A stretch of DNA of 64,000 nucleotides from an uncultured Bacteroidia bacterium (lineage in GTDB: Bacteria; Bacteroidota; Bacteroidia; Bacteroidales; UBA932). The DNA is taken from positions 1-64,000 of the forward strand of contig CADBYT010000002.1 of the NCBI GenBank assembly GCA_902798975.1. Reading direction: 5' to 3'. The notes beneath the pieces are model-generated. The model did no database searches and had not been told where the DNA came from. It saw only the letters and a program-made list of their open reading frames with translations. This document shows positions 26,127 to 34,097 of this stretch, one piece after another. A program made the translations under genes and the position numbers. Within the stretch, counting starts at the first letter, position 1. Every line of letters begins with the position of its first letter.

Positions 26127-27410
26127 ATGAAGAAGTTTATCATTTGTATGCTGGCGGCCGGCCTTACCCTGAGCGCGTGCGGCCAGAAAGAATTGAAGCC
26201 CTGGACCAAGGGCGGTCTCGAGACGGGCAAGTACCGCAGCGTCTTCGCCGAGATGGGCTATTCCCAGAAGGAGATCGACGCGAAACTGGAGAGCATCTTC
26301 CAGGAGGTATTCTACGGCCCGGACAAAGTGTATTTCGAAGTGGGTGACGACATGGGCTATATGTCCGACATCAAGAATTTCGACGCCCGCACCGAAGGTA
26401 TGTCCTACGGCATGATGATCACCGTCCAGCTGGACAAGAAGGCCGAATTCGACCGCCTGTTCCGCTGGGCCAAGAAATACATGCAGTACCAGGAAGGCCC
26501 GATGAAGGGCTATTTCGCCTGGAGCCTCAGCCCGGACGGAACCATCCGCGGGGCCGGTCCGGCTTCCGACGGCGAGCTGTATTTCGTCACGGCGCTCATC
26601 TTCGCCTCCAACCGCTGGGGCAACGACGGGGAGATCAACTACCTCGCCGAGGCGCAGAACATCCTCAACTGCTCCTGGGAGAAGGACGGTTCCGAGGGCA
26701 TCCTGCCGTTCATCAACAAGGAGAACCACCTCATCGTCTTCACCCCGGACGGCAGAGGAACCACCTATACGGATCCTTCCTACCACCTTCCCGCCTTCTA
26801 TGAGGTCTGGGCCCGCTGGGCGAACGACGGCCGTGCCGATTTCTACCGCGAATGCGCCAAGGCCAGCCGCGAGTATCTGCACAAGAGCATCAATCCGGAG
26901 ACCGGTCTGAATCCCGACACCAACAACTTCGACGGTTCGGTGATTGAGATGCCCGCTTTCTTCGGGCGCCGCTCCAAGCCCGCGTTCCGCTTCGACTCCT
27001 GGCGCGTGCCGATGAACATCGCCCTGGATTACTCCTGGGCCTGCGCCGACCGCGAGTGGCAGACGAACTACGCCAATACGATCCAGGACTTCTTCTATTC
27101 CAAGGGCATCGACGAGTTCGCCGATCAGTACAACGTGGACGGCACGGAGGTCGACTTCGCGATGCCGGCCGGTATGGGTGAGTTCCGCGGCACGGGCACC
27201 CGTCACTCCGTCGGTCTGGTCTCCACGCTGGCCGCCGCCACGCTGGCTGCCGACCACGAGATCGCCCGCGAGTTCGCGCAGCGCCTCTGGGACAGCGAGA
27301 ACAAGCCCTATGAGGACGGTTACTTCGATGCCTACTACGACGGCATCCTCCGTTTGTTTGCATTTATGCATTTAAGCGGCCACTACCGCGTGATTGAGCC
27401 GGCGAAGTAA
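26127..27410 (+). CDS. Glycoside hydrolase family 8 lipoprotein (exo-oligoxylanase/xylanase-like)
   Basis: 427 residues. Lipoprotein signal MLAAGLTLSAC (Cys about 17). (alpha/alpha)6-barrel with the general acid Glu in ARTEGMSYGMMI (about 86-97) and the conserved Asp in ASDGELYFVTALI (about 146-158); the overall length fits reducing-end xylose-releasing exo-oligoxylanase (Rex). It is 7 bp after the GH43 gene and co-transcribed. Together they suggest arabinoxylan oligosaccharide trimming. There is no SusC/SusD pair in the window, so uptake must be encoded elsewhere. Confidence 0.88.
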   Translation: MKKFIICMLAAGLTLSACGQKELKPWTKGGLETGKYRSVFAEMGYSQKEIDAKLESIFQEVFYGPDKVYFEVGDDMGYMSDIKNFDARTEGMSYGMMITVQLDKKAEFDRLFRWAKKYMQYQEGPMKGYFAWSLSPDGTIRGAGPASDGELYFVTALIFASNRWGNDGEINYLAEAQNILNCSWEKDGSEGILPFINKENHLIVFTPDGRGTTYTDPSYHLPAFYEVWARWANDGRADFYRECAKASREYLHKSINPETGLNPDTNNFDGSVIEMPAFFGRRSKPAFRFDSWRVPMNIALDYSWACADREWQTNYANTIQDFFYSKGIDEFADQYNVDGTEVDFAMPAGMGEFRGTGTRHSVGLVSTLAAATLAADHEIAREFAQRLWDSENKPYEDGYFDAYYDGILRLFAFMHLSGHYRVIEPAK

Positions 27411-27436
27411 GCTGGTATCGATTTCGGGCAAATTCG

Positions 27437-27470
27437 ATGCGACCCCCGGACTTTTTTCCGGGGGTCGCAT
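27437..27470 (+). terminator. Strong hairpin after the GH8 gene
   Basis: Perfect 14-bp stem ATGCGACCCCCGGA / TCCGGGGGTCGCAT with a 6-nt C+T loop. There is no long T tract after it, so it may terminate or only protect the 3' end. Confidence 0.6.
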
Positions 27471-27542
27471 TGATTATAGCCGTTTTCGGGTCCAGGCCGG
27501 ATGCTTTGTGATATTTGCAACGGGGTTGCACCCGGGAGCCCG

Positions 27543-27550
27543 TACCTTTG
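27543..27550 (+). promoter_or_regulatory. -7 box TACCTTTG for the P-type ATPase gene
   Basis: Exact TAnnTTTG match 26 nt before the ATG at 27577. A short GCAAC/GTTGC hairpin lies upstream (27517-27530). Confidence 0.5.
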
Positions 27551-27576
27551 CCATCGGAAAACAAAGAAAACGCAAT

Positions 27577-29466
27577 ATGGCACACGAACATCACCATGAA
27601 CATCATCACGATGAGGACAGCCCGAAAGGGCGCCTTGTCAAGATTTCGATCGCAACCGTCCTGCTGGCCGCAGCGGTGATCGTCGAGAGAAATACGCATT
27701 GGACGGCCTGGCAGTACCTGCTGCTCTATCTGATCCCCTACCTCATCGTCGGACTCGACACTCTCAAGGAAGCCGCGGAAGCGATGGCACACGGCGAAGC
27801 GCTGGACGAGAATTTCCTGATGAGCGTCGCCACCCTGGGCGCGCTCGCTATCGGCTTCCTGCCGGGCGCCGAAACGCAGTTCCCAGAAGCCGTCTTCGTC
27901 ATGCTGTTCTTTCAGGTCGGCGAGCTCTTCGAGGGTGTGGCGGAAGGCCGCTCGCGCCGCTCCGTGGCCCATTTGATGGACATCCGCCCCGACACGGCAC
28001 AGGTCGAACGGGACGGCGTCCTGCAGACCGTTGCACCTGACAGCGTGGCCGTCGGCGAGACCATCCTCGTCCGTCCGGGCGAGAAGGTTCCCATGGACGG
28101 CGTCGTCCTGGAAGGCGAATCATCGCTGGATACCGTAGCGCTCACGGGCGAAAGCGTGCCGCGCAGCGTCCGGGCAGGCGACGAAGTCCTCTCCGGCTGC
28201 GTCAACCTGAGCGGCGTGCTGCGCGTGCGCACCACCAAAGCCTTCGGCGAATCCACCGCCTCGCGCATTCTCGAACTGGTAGAGCACGCTGCGGAGAACA
28301 AATCGAAAAGCGAACACTTCATCACGCGCTTCGCGCGGATCTATACCCCCATCGTGGTCGGCCTGGCCGTCCTGCTGGCCGTCCTGCCTCCGCTCTTCAC
28401 GGGTGAATGGGCCACCTGGATCTACCGGGCGCTGATGTTCCTGGTGGTCTCCTGCCCCTGCGCGCTGGTCATCAGCGTGCCCCTCACCTTCTTCGGCGGC
28501 ATCGGCGGTGCCTCCCGGCAGGGCATCCTGGTCAAGGGTTCCGCCTGGCTCGACACGCTTTCCCGCGTGCAGACCGTCGTTTTCGACAAGACCGGAACGC
28601 TGACCGAAGGGGTCTTCGCCGTCACGGCCGTGCATCCGGAGGCGCTTGACGAGCAGGAACTCCTGCACCTCGCCGCCCACGTGGAGCGCCATTCCACCCA
28701 TCCCATCGCCCAGGCGCTGCTGCGGGCCTATCCCCACGAGCAGGACGGCTGCAGCGTGAGCGACATCCGGGAATACGCCGGCAAGGGCCTGACCGCCTGC
28801 GTGGAAGGGCGCACGGTCGCCGTCGGCAACGACAGACTCATGGAAGAGCTCGGCGCGGCCTGGCATCCCTGCCACCACAATGGCACCATCGTCCATGTGG
28901 CCGTGGACGGAACATACGCCGGGCACATCGTCATTTCCGACCGCATCAAGAAGGACGCCGCCCAGGCCGTTACGGACCTGCACGCCGCCGGCATCCGGCA
29001 GGTCGTGATGCTGACCGGAGACCAGGCGTCCGTGGCAGCCGAGGTTGCGGAGCAGCTGCATCTGGACGAATTCCACGCCAGTCTGCTGCCGGCCGACAAG
29101 GTGGAGCGCGTCGAGAACCTGCTGACGCAGGGAACGCTCGCCTTCGTCGGAGACGGCATCAACGACGCCCCCGTGCTCGCCCGCGCCGACCTCGGCATCG
29201 CCATGGGCGCCCTGGGATCGGACGCCGCCATCGAAGCCGCCGATGTGGTCCTGATGGACGACAAGCCCTCCAAGGTCGCCCGGGCCGTACGCATCGCCCG
29301 CAGGACGCTGCGCATCGCCCGCGAGAACCTCTGGTTCGCCATCGGCATCAAGCTGCTGGTCCTCGCCCTGGCCGCCTGCGGTGTCGCCACCTTGTGGATG
29401 GCCGTGTTCGCCGACGTGGGCGTGACGGTACTTGCCGTACTCAACGCCATGCGGGCATTGCGTTGA
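27577..29466 (+). CDS. Heavy-metal P1B-type ATPase (Zn/Cd/Pb), His-rich N-terminus
   Basis: 629 residues from the ATG at 27577; an upstream extension would cross the promoter and the preceding hairpin. The N-terminus starts MAHEHHHEHHHDED in place of a CxxC heavy-metal domain. Then paired TM helices, actuator TGES (about 191), the transmembrane metal motif SCPCALVIS (about 290), the phosphorylation site DKTGTLTEG (about 335), an HP locus (ERHSTHPIAQ), and the hinge GDGINDAP (about 523). The CPC motif and His-rich tail fit Zn2+/Cd2+ exporters. A short CDF transporter with a similar His-rich start lies 3.4 kb downstream. Confidence 0.95.
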   Translation: MAHEHHHEHHHDEDSPKGRLVKISIATVLLAAAVIVERNTHWTAWQYLLLYLIPYLIVGLDTLKEAAEAMAHGEALDENFLMSVATLGALAIGFLPGAETQFPEAVFVMLFFQVGELFEGVAEGRSRRSVAHLMDIRPDTAQVERDGVLQTVAPDSVAVGETILVRPGEKVPMDGVVLEGESSLDTVALTGESVPRSVRAGDEVLSGCVNLSGVLRVRTTKAFGESTASRILELVEHAAENKSKSEHFITRFARIYTPIVVGLAVLLAVLPPLFTGEWATWIYRALMFLVVSCPCALVISVPLTFFGGIGGASRQGILVKGSAWLDTLSRVQTVVFDKTGTLTEGVFAVTAVHPEALDEQELLHLAAHVERHSTHPIAQALLRAYPHEQDGCSVSDIREYAGKGLTACVEGRTVAVGNDRLMEELGAAWHPCHHNGTIVHVAVDGTYAGHIVISDRIKKDAAQAVTDLHAAGIRQVVMLTGDQASVAAEVAEQLHLDEFHASLLPADKVERVENLLTQGTLAFVGDGINDAPVLARADLGIAMGALGSDAAIEAADVVLMDDKPSKVARAVRIARRTLRIARENLWFAIGIKLLVLALAACGVATLWMAVFADVGVTVLAVLNAMRALR

Positions 29467-29488
29467 TGCTGTGATACTTTTGCTCTGA

Positions 29489-29513
29489 AAAGGCGGGATA
29501 TTCCCGCTTTTTT
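29489..29513 (+). terminator. Intrinsic terminator after the P-type ATPase gene
   Basis: Stem GCGGGA / TCCCGC (29493-29507) followed by TTTTTT. Confidence 0.8.
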
Positions 29514-29515
29514 CG

Positions 29516-29523
29516 TATCTTTG
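29516..29523 (+). promoter_or_regulatory. -7 box TATCTTTG for the DUF5686 gene
   Basis: Exact TAnnTTTG match directly after the terminator, about 43 nt before the ATG at 29567. Confidence 0.55.
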
Positions 29524-29566
29524 CGGGCTGTTTTTTACTGGCCGGAATATCCGACCGTCTCATTTT

Positions 29567-32152
29567 ATGAAAAAATATCTGATTCTTATCATATTGCTGT
29601 TCGGTTCCCTCGGCTTCACCGCGCTGGCGCAGACACGTGTCTACGGCGTCGTGACGGATGCCCAGACCGGTGAACCGCTGCCTTATGTCTCCGTCGTTTT
29701 TCCCGGCACCCGGATTGGCACCATGACCGACCCGGAAGGCAAGTTCTCCATCGAAGCCGCCGGCAACTACTCCAACGTGAGTTTCCAGATGCTCGGCTAT
29801 GAGACCTACATCTTCAACATCCGGGCAGGTGCCACCACGCGTGACGCCAAGATCAAGATGAACCCCGACACCTACGGCATCCAGGCCGTGGTCGTCCGGC
29901 CGCGCCGACGCCGGGACAACGTCTACCGCCGCCGCGGAAATCCGGCCGTCGATCTCATCAAGAACGTCATCCAGCACAAGGAGGAAAACCACATCAAATC
30001 CACACCGGGATACAAGGTGGACAACTACGACAAGCTGGTCATCTCGCTGGACAAATTCGACGTCGATTTCGAAACCCACAAGTTCTGGAGCAAGTTCCCC
30101 TTCATGGAAAAATACGTCGATACGGCCCAGTTCAAGAACAACCCCGTGCTGACGGTTTCCCTGCGCGAGGACCTCTCCACGACCTGGTTCCAGAAGAGCC
30201 CCAAGCGGACCCGCTCCTATGTGTTGCGGCGCCGCCGCCTCGGTCTGGACGAACCGTTGGACGCCGGCGGATTCGGCACCAACATCCGGGCCATCTTCGC
30301 CGATTCGGACATCTTCGAGGACAACATGGAGGTGCTGCTCAACCGCTTCGTGAGCCCGCTTTCCAGTTCGCTGGCCACCTCCTACTACAAGTACTACATT
30401 TCCGACACGCTGATGGTGGACGGCGTCGAGTGCATCGACCTGACCTTCGTGCCGTTCAACAGTGAGAGTTTCAGCTTCACCGGACACCTCTACGTTGTCA
30501 AGGACAGTACCTACGCCCTCAAGAAATACTCCCTGGGCATCCCGGCCCACATCAACCTCAACTTCGTCAGCAACCTCGCCATCGAGGAGTCTTTCGAGAA
30601 AATGGAGAACGGGAAATGGGCATCCAAGGAGAAGAACACCTTCGCCCAGTTCTACATCTTCAAATGGATGCGCGAACTCTATGCCCACAAGAAGATCGTC
30701 CACTCCAATTACGACTTCACGCAGACTCACGTCCCGGACAGCCTGCTGCGCCAGGCGGACGAGACCATTTACAACCCGGACTGGTGGCGTAACGACGATT
30801 GGTGGCGCCCGCGCCGTCCCGTTCCCCTCACCCGGACGGAATCTGTGCTGGACAGCATCATGACAGACATCTACGGCGTCAAGAAACTGCGCCGCATCGC
30901 CAGCTTCGCGGAGTCCATGGGTGCCGAATACTTCCCTACCTACCCGCTGAGCAAACAGAAGAGCCCGACCGACCGCAAGAAGAGTCTGGTGGACCTCGGT
31001 CCCGTCTTCAATACGATGAACTACAACATGCAGGAGGGCTTCCGCCTGCGTCTCGGCTTCATGACGACCGCCACGCTGCACAACAAGAACTTCTTCAACG
31101 GCTACGTAGCCTACGGCTTCCGCGACCAGCAGTTCAAGGGTGAGCTCAGCTACATCCATACCTTTAAGAAAAAGGATTTCCATCCGTTTGAGCCCCTGCG
31201 GCATTATATCTCGTTCACAGCCAGCTACGATCTGGAAGGACCGGGCCAGAGCTACACGCTCCTGGACCGCGACAACATCTTGATGACCACCTTCAAGGAG
31301 CAGCCCCTGCAGTACGTGCGCCGTTTCCAGATCAAGTACGACCGGGAATGGCTCTCCCGCCTCTCTTTCACCTCCACGCTCCGTTTCGACCGCGTCACGC
31401 CGACCGGGACGCTGTCGTATTCCCGCTATGACGCGAATGGCGGACTCGAGCCCGTGCCGGTCTTCAACGATTACACCTTCACCGCACGCATCCGTTACGC
31501 TCCGGGCGAGCCGCTCTTCTCCAGCCGCCTCGGAAAGGAAGCCCCGATCACGCTTGCCAAGGACGCCCCGATCGTGAGCCTGACCCACACGGTGGGCTAT
31601 TTCGACAACAAATTCCTGTATAACAAGACGGAGTTTTCCGCCCAGAAACGCATCTGGCTGTCCTCGTTCGGCCACATCGACGCCGCCGTCTCGACAGGAA
31701 TCATCTGGAACCGCGTCCCGCTTCCCAAGCTGTTCGCCCCCAACGCAAACCCTTCGTTCCTCCTGGTTGCCGATGCTTTCAACCTCATGAGACCGATGGA
31801 GTTCGTGATGGACCAGTATGCCGACCTGTTCGTCACTTATTACCTCAAGGGATGGATCCTCAACCGGATTCCGCTCCTGAACAAGCTCAAGCTCCGCGAG
31901 GTGGTGTCGTTCCGTGCCATCATCGGTTCCCTCTCCGAGAAGAACAATCCGGTTTTCGGCGCGCCTGGGCTTTATGCCCTGCCTGAAGGCACCGGTCTGC
32001 TGAATACCACGCCTTACATGGAATACACCGTCGGTATTGAAAACATCTTCAAGTTCCTGCGCATCGACTACGTGCGACGGATCAGCTATACCGAAGGCCT
32101 GACGGAAGCCCAGAAGAACGGCTTCAAGATCTCCGTCCGTATCACCATTTAA
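29567..32152 (+). CDS. DUF5686/carboxypeptidase-regulatory-like outer membrane protein
   Basis: 861 residues. Signal peptide (to ALAQ, about 23), a CarboxypepD_reg-like beta-sandwich about 24-108 (VYGVVTDAQTGEPLPYVSVV, GTMTDPEGKFSI), then a large DUF5686 region with many aromatic beta-strands and a C-terminal outer-membrane-type ending (FKISVRITI). There is no plug domain, so it is not a TonB receptor in the usual sense. This protein type is common in Bacteroidota and of unknown function. It is followed after 12 bp by a small barrel protein gene, suggesting a joint envelope role. Confidence 0.85.
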   Translation: MKKYLILIILLFGSLGFTALAQTRVYGVVTDAQTGEPLPYVSVVFPGTRIGTMTDPEGKFSIEAAGNYSNVSFQMLGYETYIFNIRAGATTRDAKIKMNPDTYGIQAVVVRPRRRRDNVYRRRGNPAVDLIKNVIQHKEENHIKSTPGYKVDNYDKLVISLDKFDVDFETHKFWSKFPFMEKYVDTAQFKNNPVLTVSLREDLSTTWFQKSPKRTRSYVLRRRRLGLDEPLDAGGFGTNIRAIFADSDIFEDNMEVLLNRFVSPLSSSLATSYYKYYISDTLMVDGVECIDLTFVPFNSESFSFTGHLYVVKDSTYALKKYSLGIPAHINLNFVSNLAIEESFEKMENGKWASKEKNTFAQFYIFKWMRELYAHKKIVHSNYDFTQTHVPDSLLRQADETIYNPDWWRNDDWWRPRRPVPLTRTESVLDSIMTDIYGVKKLRRIASFAESMGAEYFPTYPLSKQKSPTDRKKSLVDLGPVFNTMNYNMQEGFRLRLGFMTTATLHNKNFFNGYVAYGFRDQQFKGELSYIHTFKKKDFHPFEPLRHYISFTASYDLEGPGQSYTLLDRDNILMTTFKEQPLQYVRRFQIKYDREWLSRLSFTSTLRFDRVTPTGTLSYSRYDANGGLEPVPVFNDYTFTARIRYAPGEPLFSSRLGKEAPITLAKDAPIVSLTHTVGYFDNKFLYNKTEFSAQKRIWLSSFGHIDAAVSTGIIWNRVPLPKLFAPNANPSFLLVADAFNLMRPMEFVMDQYADLFVTYYLKGWILNRIPLLNKLKLREVVSFRAIIGSLSEKNNPVFGAPGLYALPEGTGLLNTTPYMEYTVGIENIFKFLRIDYVRRISYTEGLTEAQKNGFKISVRITI

Positions 32153-32164
32153 TCGAACTGCCCC

Positions 32165-32866
32165 ATGAAAAAATATATACTGACACTGCTCTCACTCAGC
32201 CTCTTCCTGACCGGCGCCCACGCGCAGGATGCCGACAGCCTGAAAATCAAACCGGTCACGCTCGGCGTGCTGCTGCAGGCCAATTTCGCTGGAGAAGACA
32301 TGTATATCGCCGAACTCGGCCTGACGGCTTATCCAGGTTTCGGTGCCGAAATCGGCGGATTCATCGATTATCACTTCACCCGGCGGATTGCCGTCGAACT
32401 CCAGGCCATCGTCGGCCTGCAGAACGGTATCTATACGGCGACGGACAAAGACCTCGGTTTCATTTTCTGGCAAAAAAGGCCGACCTCCGGCGTGGAAGAC
32501 ATGCGTCTCGTCGGCCTCGATATTCCGATCTATTTCATGTATAACCTTCCGTCCGGAGCCGGTCATTTCAATCTGGGCGCAGGCATCTTCACCCATATCA
32601 CCTTCGGCGCCTGGTGTCCCGGCGACAGGGGTTTCGTCACGCCTTACAAGACCCCCATGTCCGTCGACGAAGTGACGGGCAAGACCAAGTACGCCCTCAG
32701 CTACGGCCATGCCGGTCTCGGTCTCCAGATCGGCTATGAGTTTGCCTCTGGCCTGCAGATCAACCTGAGCGGAAAATACAGCGTCATCGATATCATCAAT
32801 TACGAGAGCGAAAAGTCCTACGCACGTCCGTACAAACTCTCCCTGGGCTTTGGCTGGCACTTCTAG
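32165..32866 (+). CDS. Outer membrane beta-barrel protein (PorT/OmpW-size)
   Basis: 233 residues. Signal peptide to AHAQ (about 21), alternating amphipathic strands with aromatic girdle residues, and a C-terminal KLSLGFGWHF ending in Phe as expected for BAM-dependent barrels. It resembles the outer-membrane beta-barrel/porin-family proteins common in Bacteroidota. Co-directional with the DUF5686 gene (12 bp) and with the CDF gene, whose ATG lies one base after its stop. Specific function unknown. Confidence 0.8.
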   Translation: MKKYILTLLSLSLFLTGAHAQDADSLKIKPVTLGVLLQANFAGEDMYIAELGLTAYPGFGAEIGGFIDYHFTRRIAVELQAIVGLQNGIYTATDKDLGFIFWQKRPTSGVEDMRLVGLDIPIYFMYNLPSGAGHFNLGAGIFTHITFGAWCPGDRGFVTPYKTPMSVDEVTGKTKYALSYGHAGLGLQIGYEFASGLQINLSGKYSVIDIINYESEKSYARPYKLSLGFGWHF

Positions 32867-32867
32867 A

Positions 32868-33506
32868 ATGCACTCAGAACATCACCATTTCCACGAAATT
32901 CCGCTTGCCGGACCGGACAGTCACGCCCTGCGGAAGGCGTATTGGATCGCCATCGCGCTGAACCTTGCCTTCGTCGTACTCGAACTCGTCGTCGGCAGGA
33001 TCAGCCATTCCCTCGGTCTCGTTTCCGACGCCGGACACAAGCTGCTGGACGTCTTCGCGCTGGTCATCGCGCTGGTGGGCTTCCATCTTGCCAGCCGTCC
33101 CTCGATGGATGCAAAGCGCATCTCGGCCGTCATCGCCCTTGTCAACACGCTCGTCCTGCTCGGTGCCGTCGGCATGATCATTTTCGAGAGTATCGGGAAA
33201 ATCAGCCAGCCCGAACCGGTGGACGGCGCCGCCATCTCCTGGACGGCCGCCGTCGGCATCGTGGTCAGCGGGCTCAGCGCCTGGCTGCTGATGCGCCACC
33301 GCGGCGACATCAACACCCGCGCCGCCTTCCTGCACATGGCCACGGACTCCCTGTTGTCGCTCGGCATCGTCATCGCGGGTATCGTGATCAGCCGGACCGG
33401 GCTGCACGTCATCGATCCCGTCATCAGCCTCGTCGTGGCCGCCGTGATCCTCTTCAACACGCTCCGGCTTCTGCTCGACGCGCTCCGCACCCTGTTCCGG
33501 AAATAG
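32868..33506 (+). CDS. Short cation diffusion facilitator (CDF/ZitB-like) lacking the C-terminal domain
   Basis: 212 residues from the ATG at 32868. His-rich start MHSEHHHFHE. Six membrane helices; both halves of the metal site are present: VSDAGHKLLDVFAL in TM2 (HxxxD) and FLHMATDSLLSL in TM5 (HxxxD). The protein ends about eight residues after TM6, so the cytoplasmic ferredoxin-like dimerisation domain of typical 300-residue CDFs is absent. Likely a Zn2+/Cd2+:H+ antiporter. A palindromic repeat begins just after the stop codon (33510), so a truncation associated with it is possible. Confidence 0.87.
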   Translation: MHSEHHHFHEIPLAGPDSHALRKAYWIAIALNLAFVVLELVVGRISHSLGLVSDAGHKLLDVFALVIALVGFHLASRPSMDAKRISAVIALVNTLVLLGAVGMIIFESIGKISQPEPVDGAAISWTAAVGIVVSGLSAWLLMRHRGDINTRAAFLHMATDSLLSLGIVIAGIVISRTGLHVIDPVISLVVAAVILFNTLRLLLDALRTLFRK

Positions 33507-33509
33507 ATA

Positions 33510-33600
33510 TTTGTTCCCGACTCCGAGCCGGGCAGGCAGCCAGCTCCTGGCGGGAAGAAGTGAGCGTAGCGAACGAAACCTTCCGGAGGCGAGCTGCCGC
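33510..33600. repeat. Dispersed repeat related to the element at 49793-49856
   Basis: TTTGTTCCCGA followed by CGGGCAGGCAGC and AGCTCCTGGCGGG is shared, with small changes, with 49793-49856. The downstream part holds GTGAGCGTAGCGAACGAAAC and a GCTGCCGCTGCCGCGG-type palindrome. No open frame. Confidence 0.5.
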
Positions 33601-33628
33601 TGCCGCGGAGCAGCACCCGAAGAATGAG

Positions 33629-33660
33629 GAAGGCGACCAATAATCTTATTAGTCGCCTTC
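33629..33660. terminator. Hairpin between convergent CDF and AraC genes
   Basis: GAAGGCGAC with AATAA pairs with TTATT and GTCGCCTTC, one mismatch, very short loop. There is no T tract on either side; it may act as a shared terminator. Confidence 0.5.
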
Positions 33661-33665
33661 AACCA

Positions 33666-34067
33666 CTAAGCCCGACGCAAGCGTTTTTCCCGCCACGCGC
33701 GGGGAGTCATCCCTACGAGTTGCTCAAACTGACGCCTGAAATTGGTCTTATCGTCGATGCCGACCATCTCGCCAATGACGGCAATCGGCACATCCGGATA
33801 ATCCAGCAGCAATTGCCGTGCTTCCTGGATACGCAGCGTCTTGCGCCAGCCCAGGACGGACTTCCTTGCATGCGTCCGGATATATATGCTCAACTGATCC
33901 GGCGGAACGCCGATATCCGCCGCAAGACTTTCGAGAGAAGGGAGCGGCTTGGTATATCCTTTCTGCTCAACCCATACATTTACGGCATCCTGGACCCGCT
34001 GATGCAGCCGCAACTGCTCCTCGGAGAAGCCGGGACGCCATTTCCATTTCCGAAATAGAATTTTCAT
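33666..34067 (-). CDS. AraC-family transcriptional regulator (DNA-binding domain only)
   Basis: 133 residues comprising two helix-turn-helix motifs: LESLAADIGVPPDQLSIYI (about 45-63) and VIGEMVGIDDKTNFRRQFEQLVGMTPRAWR (about 96-125), the latter close to the AraC signature. The N-terminal 25 residues are basic and there is no sensor domain. Divergent from ffh with a 30-bp gap, so its expression and that of ffh may be linked. Target unknown; the stand-alone domain form resembles the output domain of larger Bacteroidota regulators. Confidence 0.82.
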   Translation of the reverse strand: MKILFRKWKWRPGFSEEQLRLHQRVQDAVNVWVEQKGYTKPLPSLESLAADIGVPPDQLSIYIRTHARKSVLGWRKTLRIQEARQLLLDYPDVPIAVIGEMVGIDDKTNFRRQFEQLVGMTPRAWREKRLRRA

Positions 34068-34070
34068 AAT

Positions 34071-34078
34071 TATATTTG
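34071..34078 (+). promoter_or_regulatory. -7 box TATATTTG for ffh
   Basis: Exact TAnnTTTG match 19 nt before the ATG at 34098; short AT-rich leader. Confidence 0.55.
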
Positions 34079-34097
34079 TAAGTTTAAATTAAATAGC

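Noticed and set aside
23942-27410. Polysaccharide utilisation locus
   Set aside because: GH43 and GH8 are present but there is no SusC/SusD pair or dedicated regulator in the window.
27394-27576. N-terminal extension of the P-type ATPase
   Set aside because: It would translate through the preceding hairpin and the promoter box at 27543; the ATG at 27577 gives a sensible His-rich start.
29441-31675. 744-codon minus-strand frame opposite the DUF5686 gene
   Set aside because: Shadow of a well-supported signal-peptide-bearing outer membrane protein gene.
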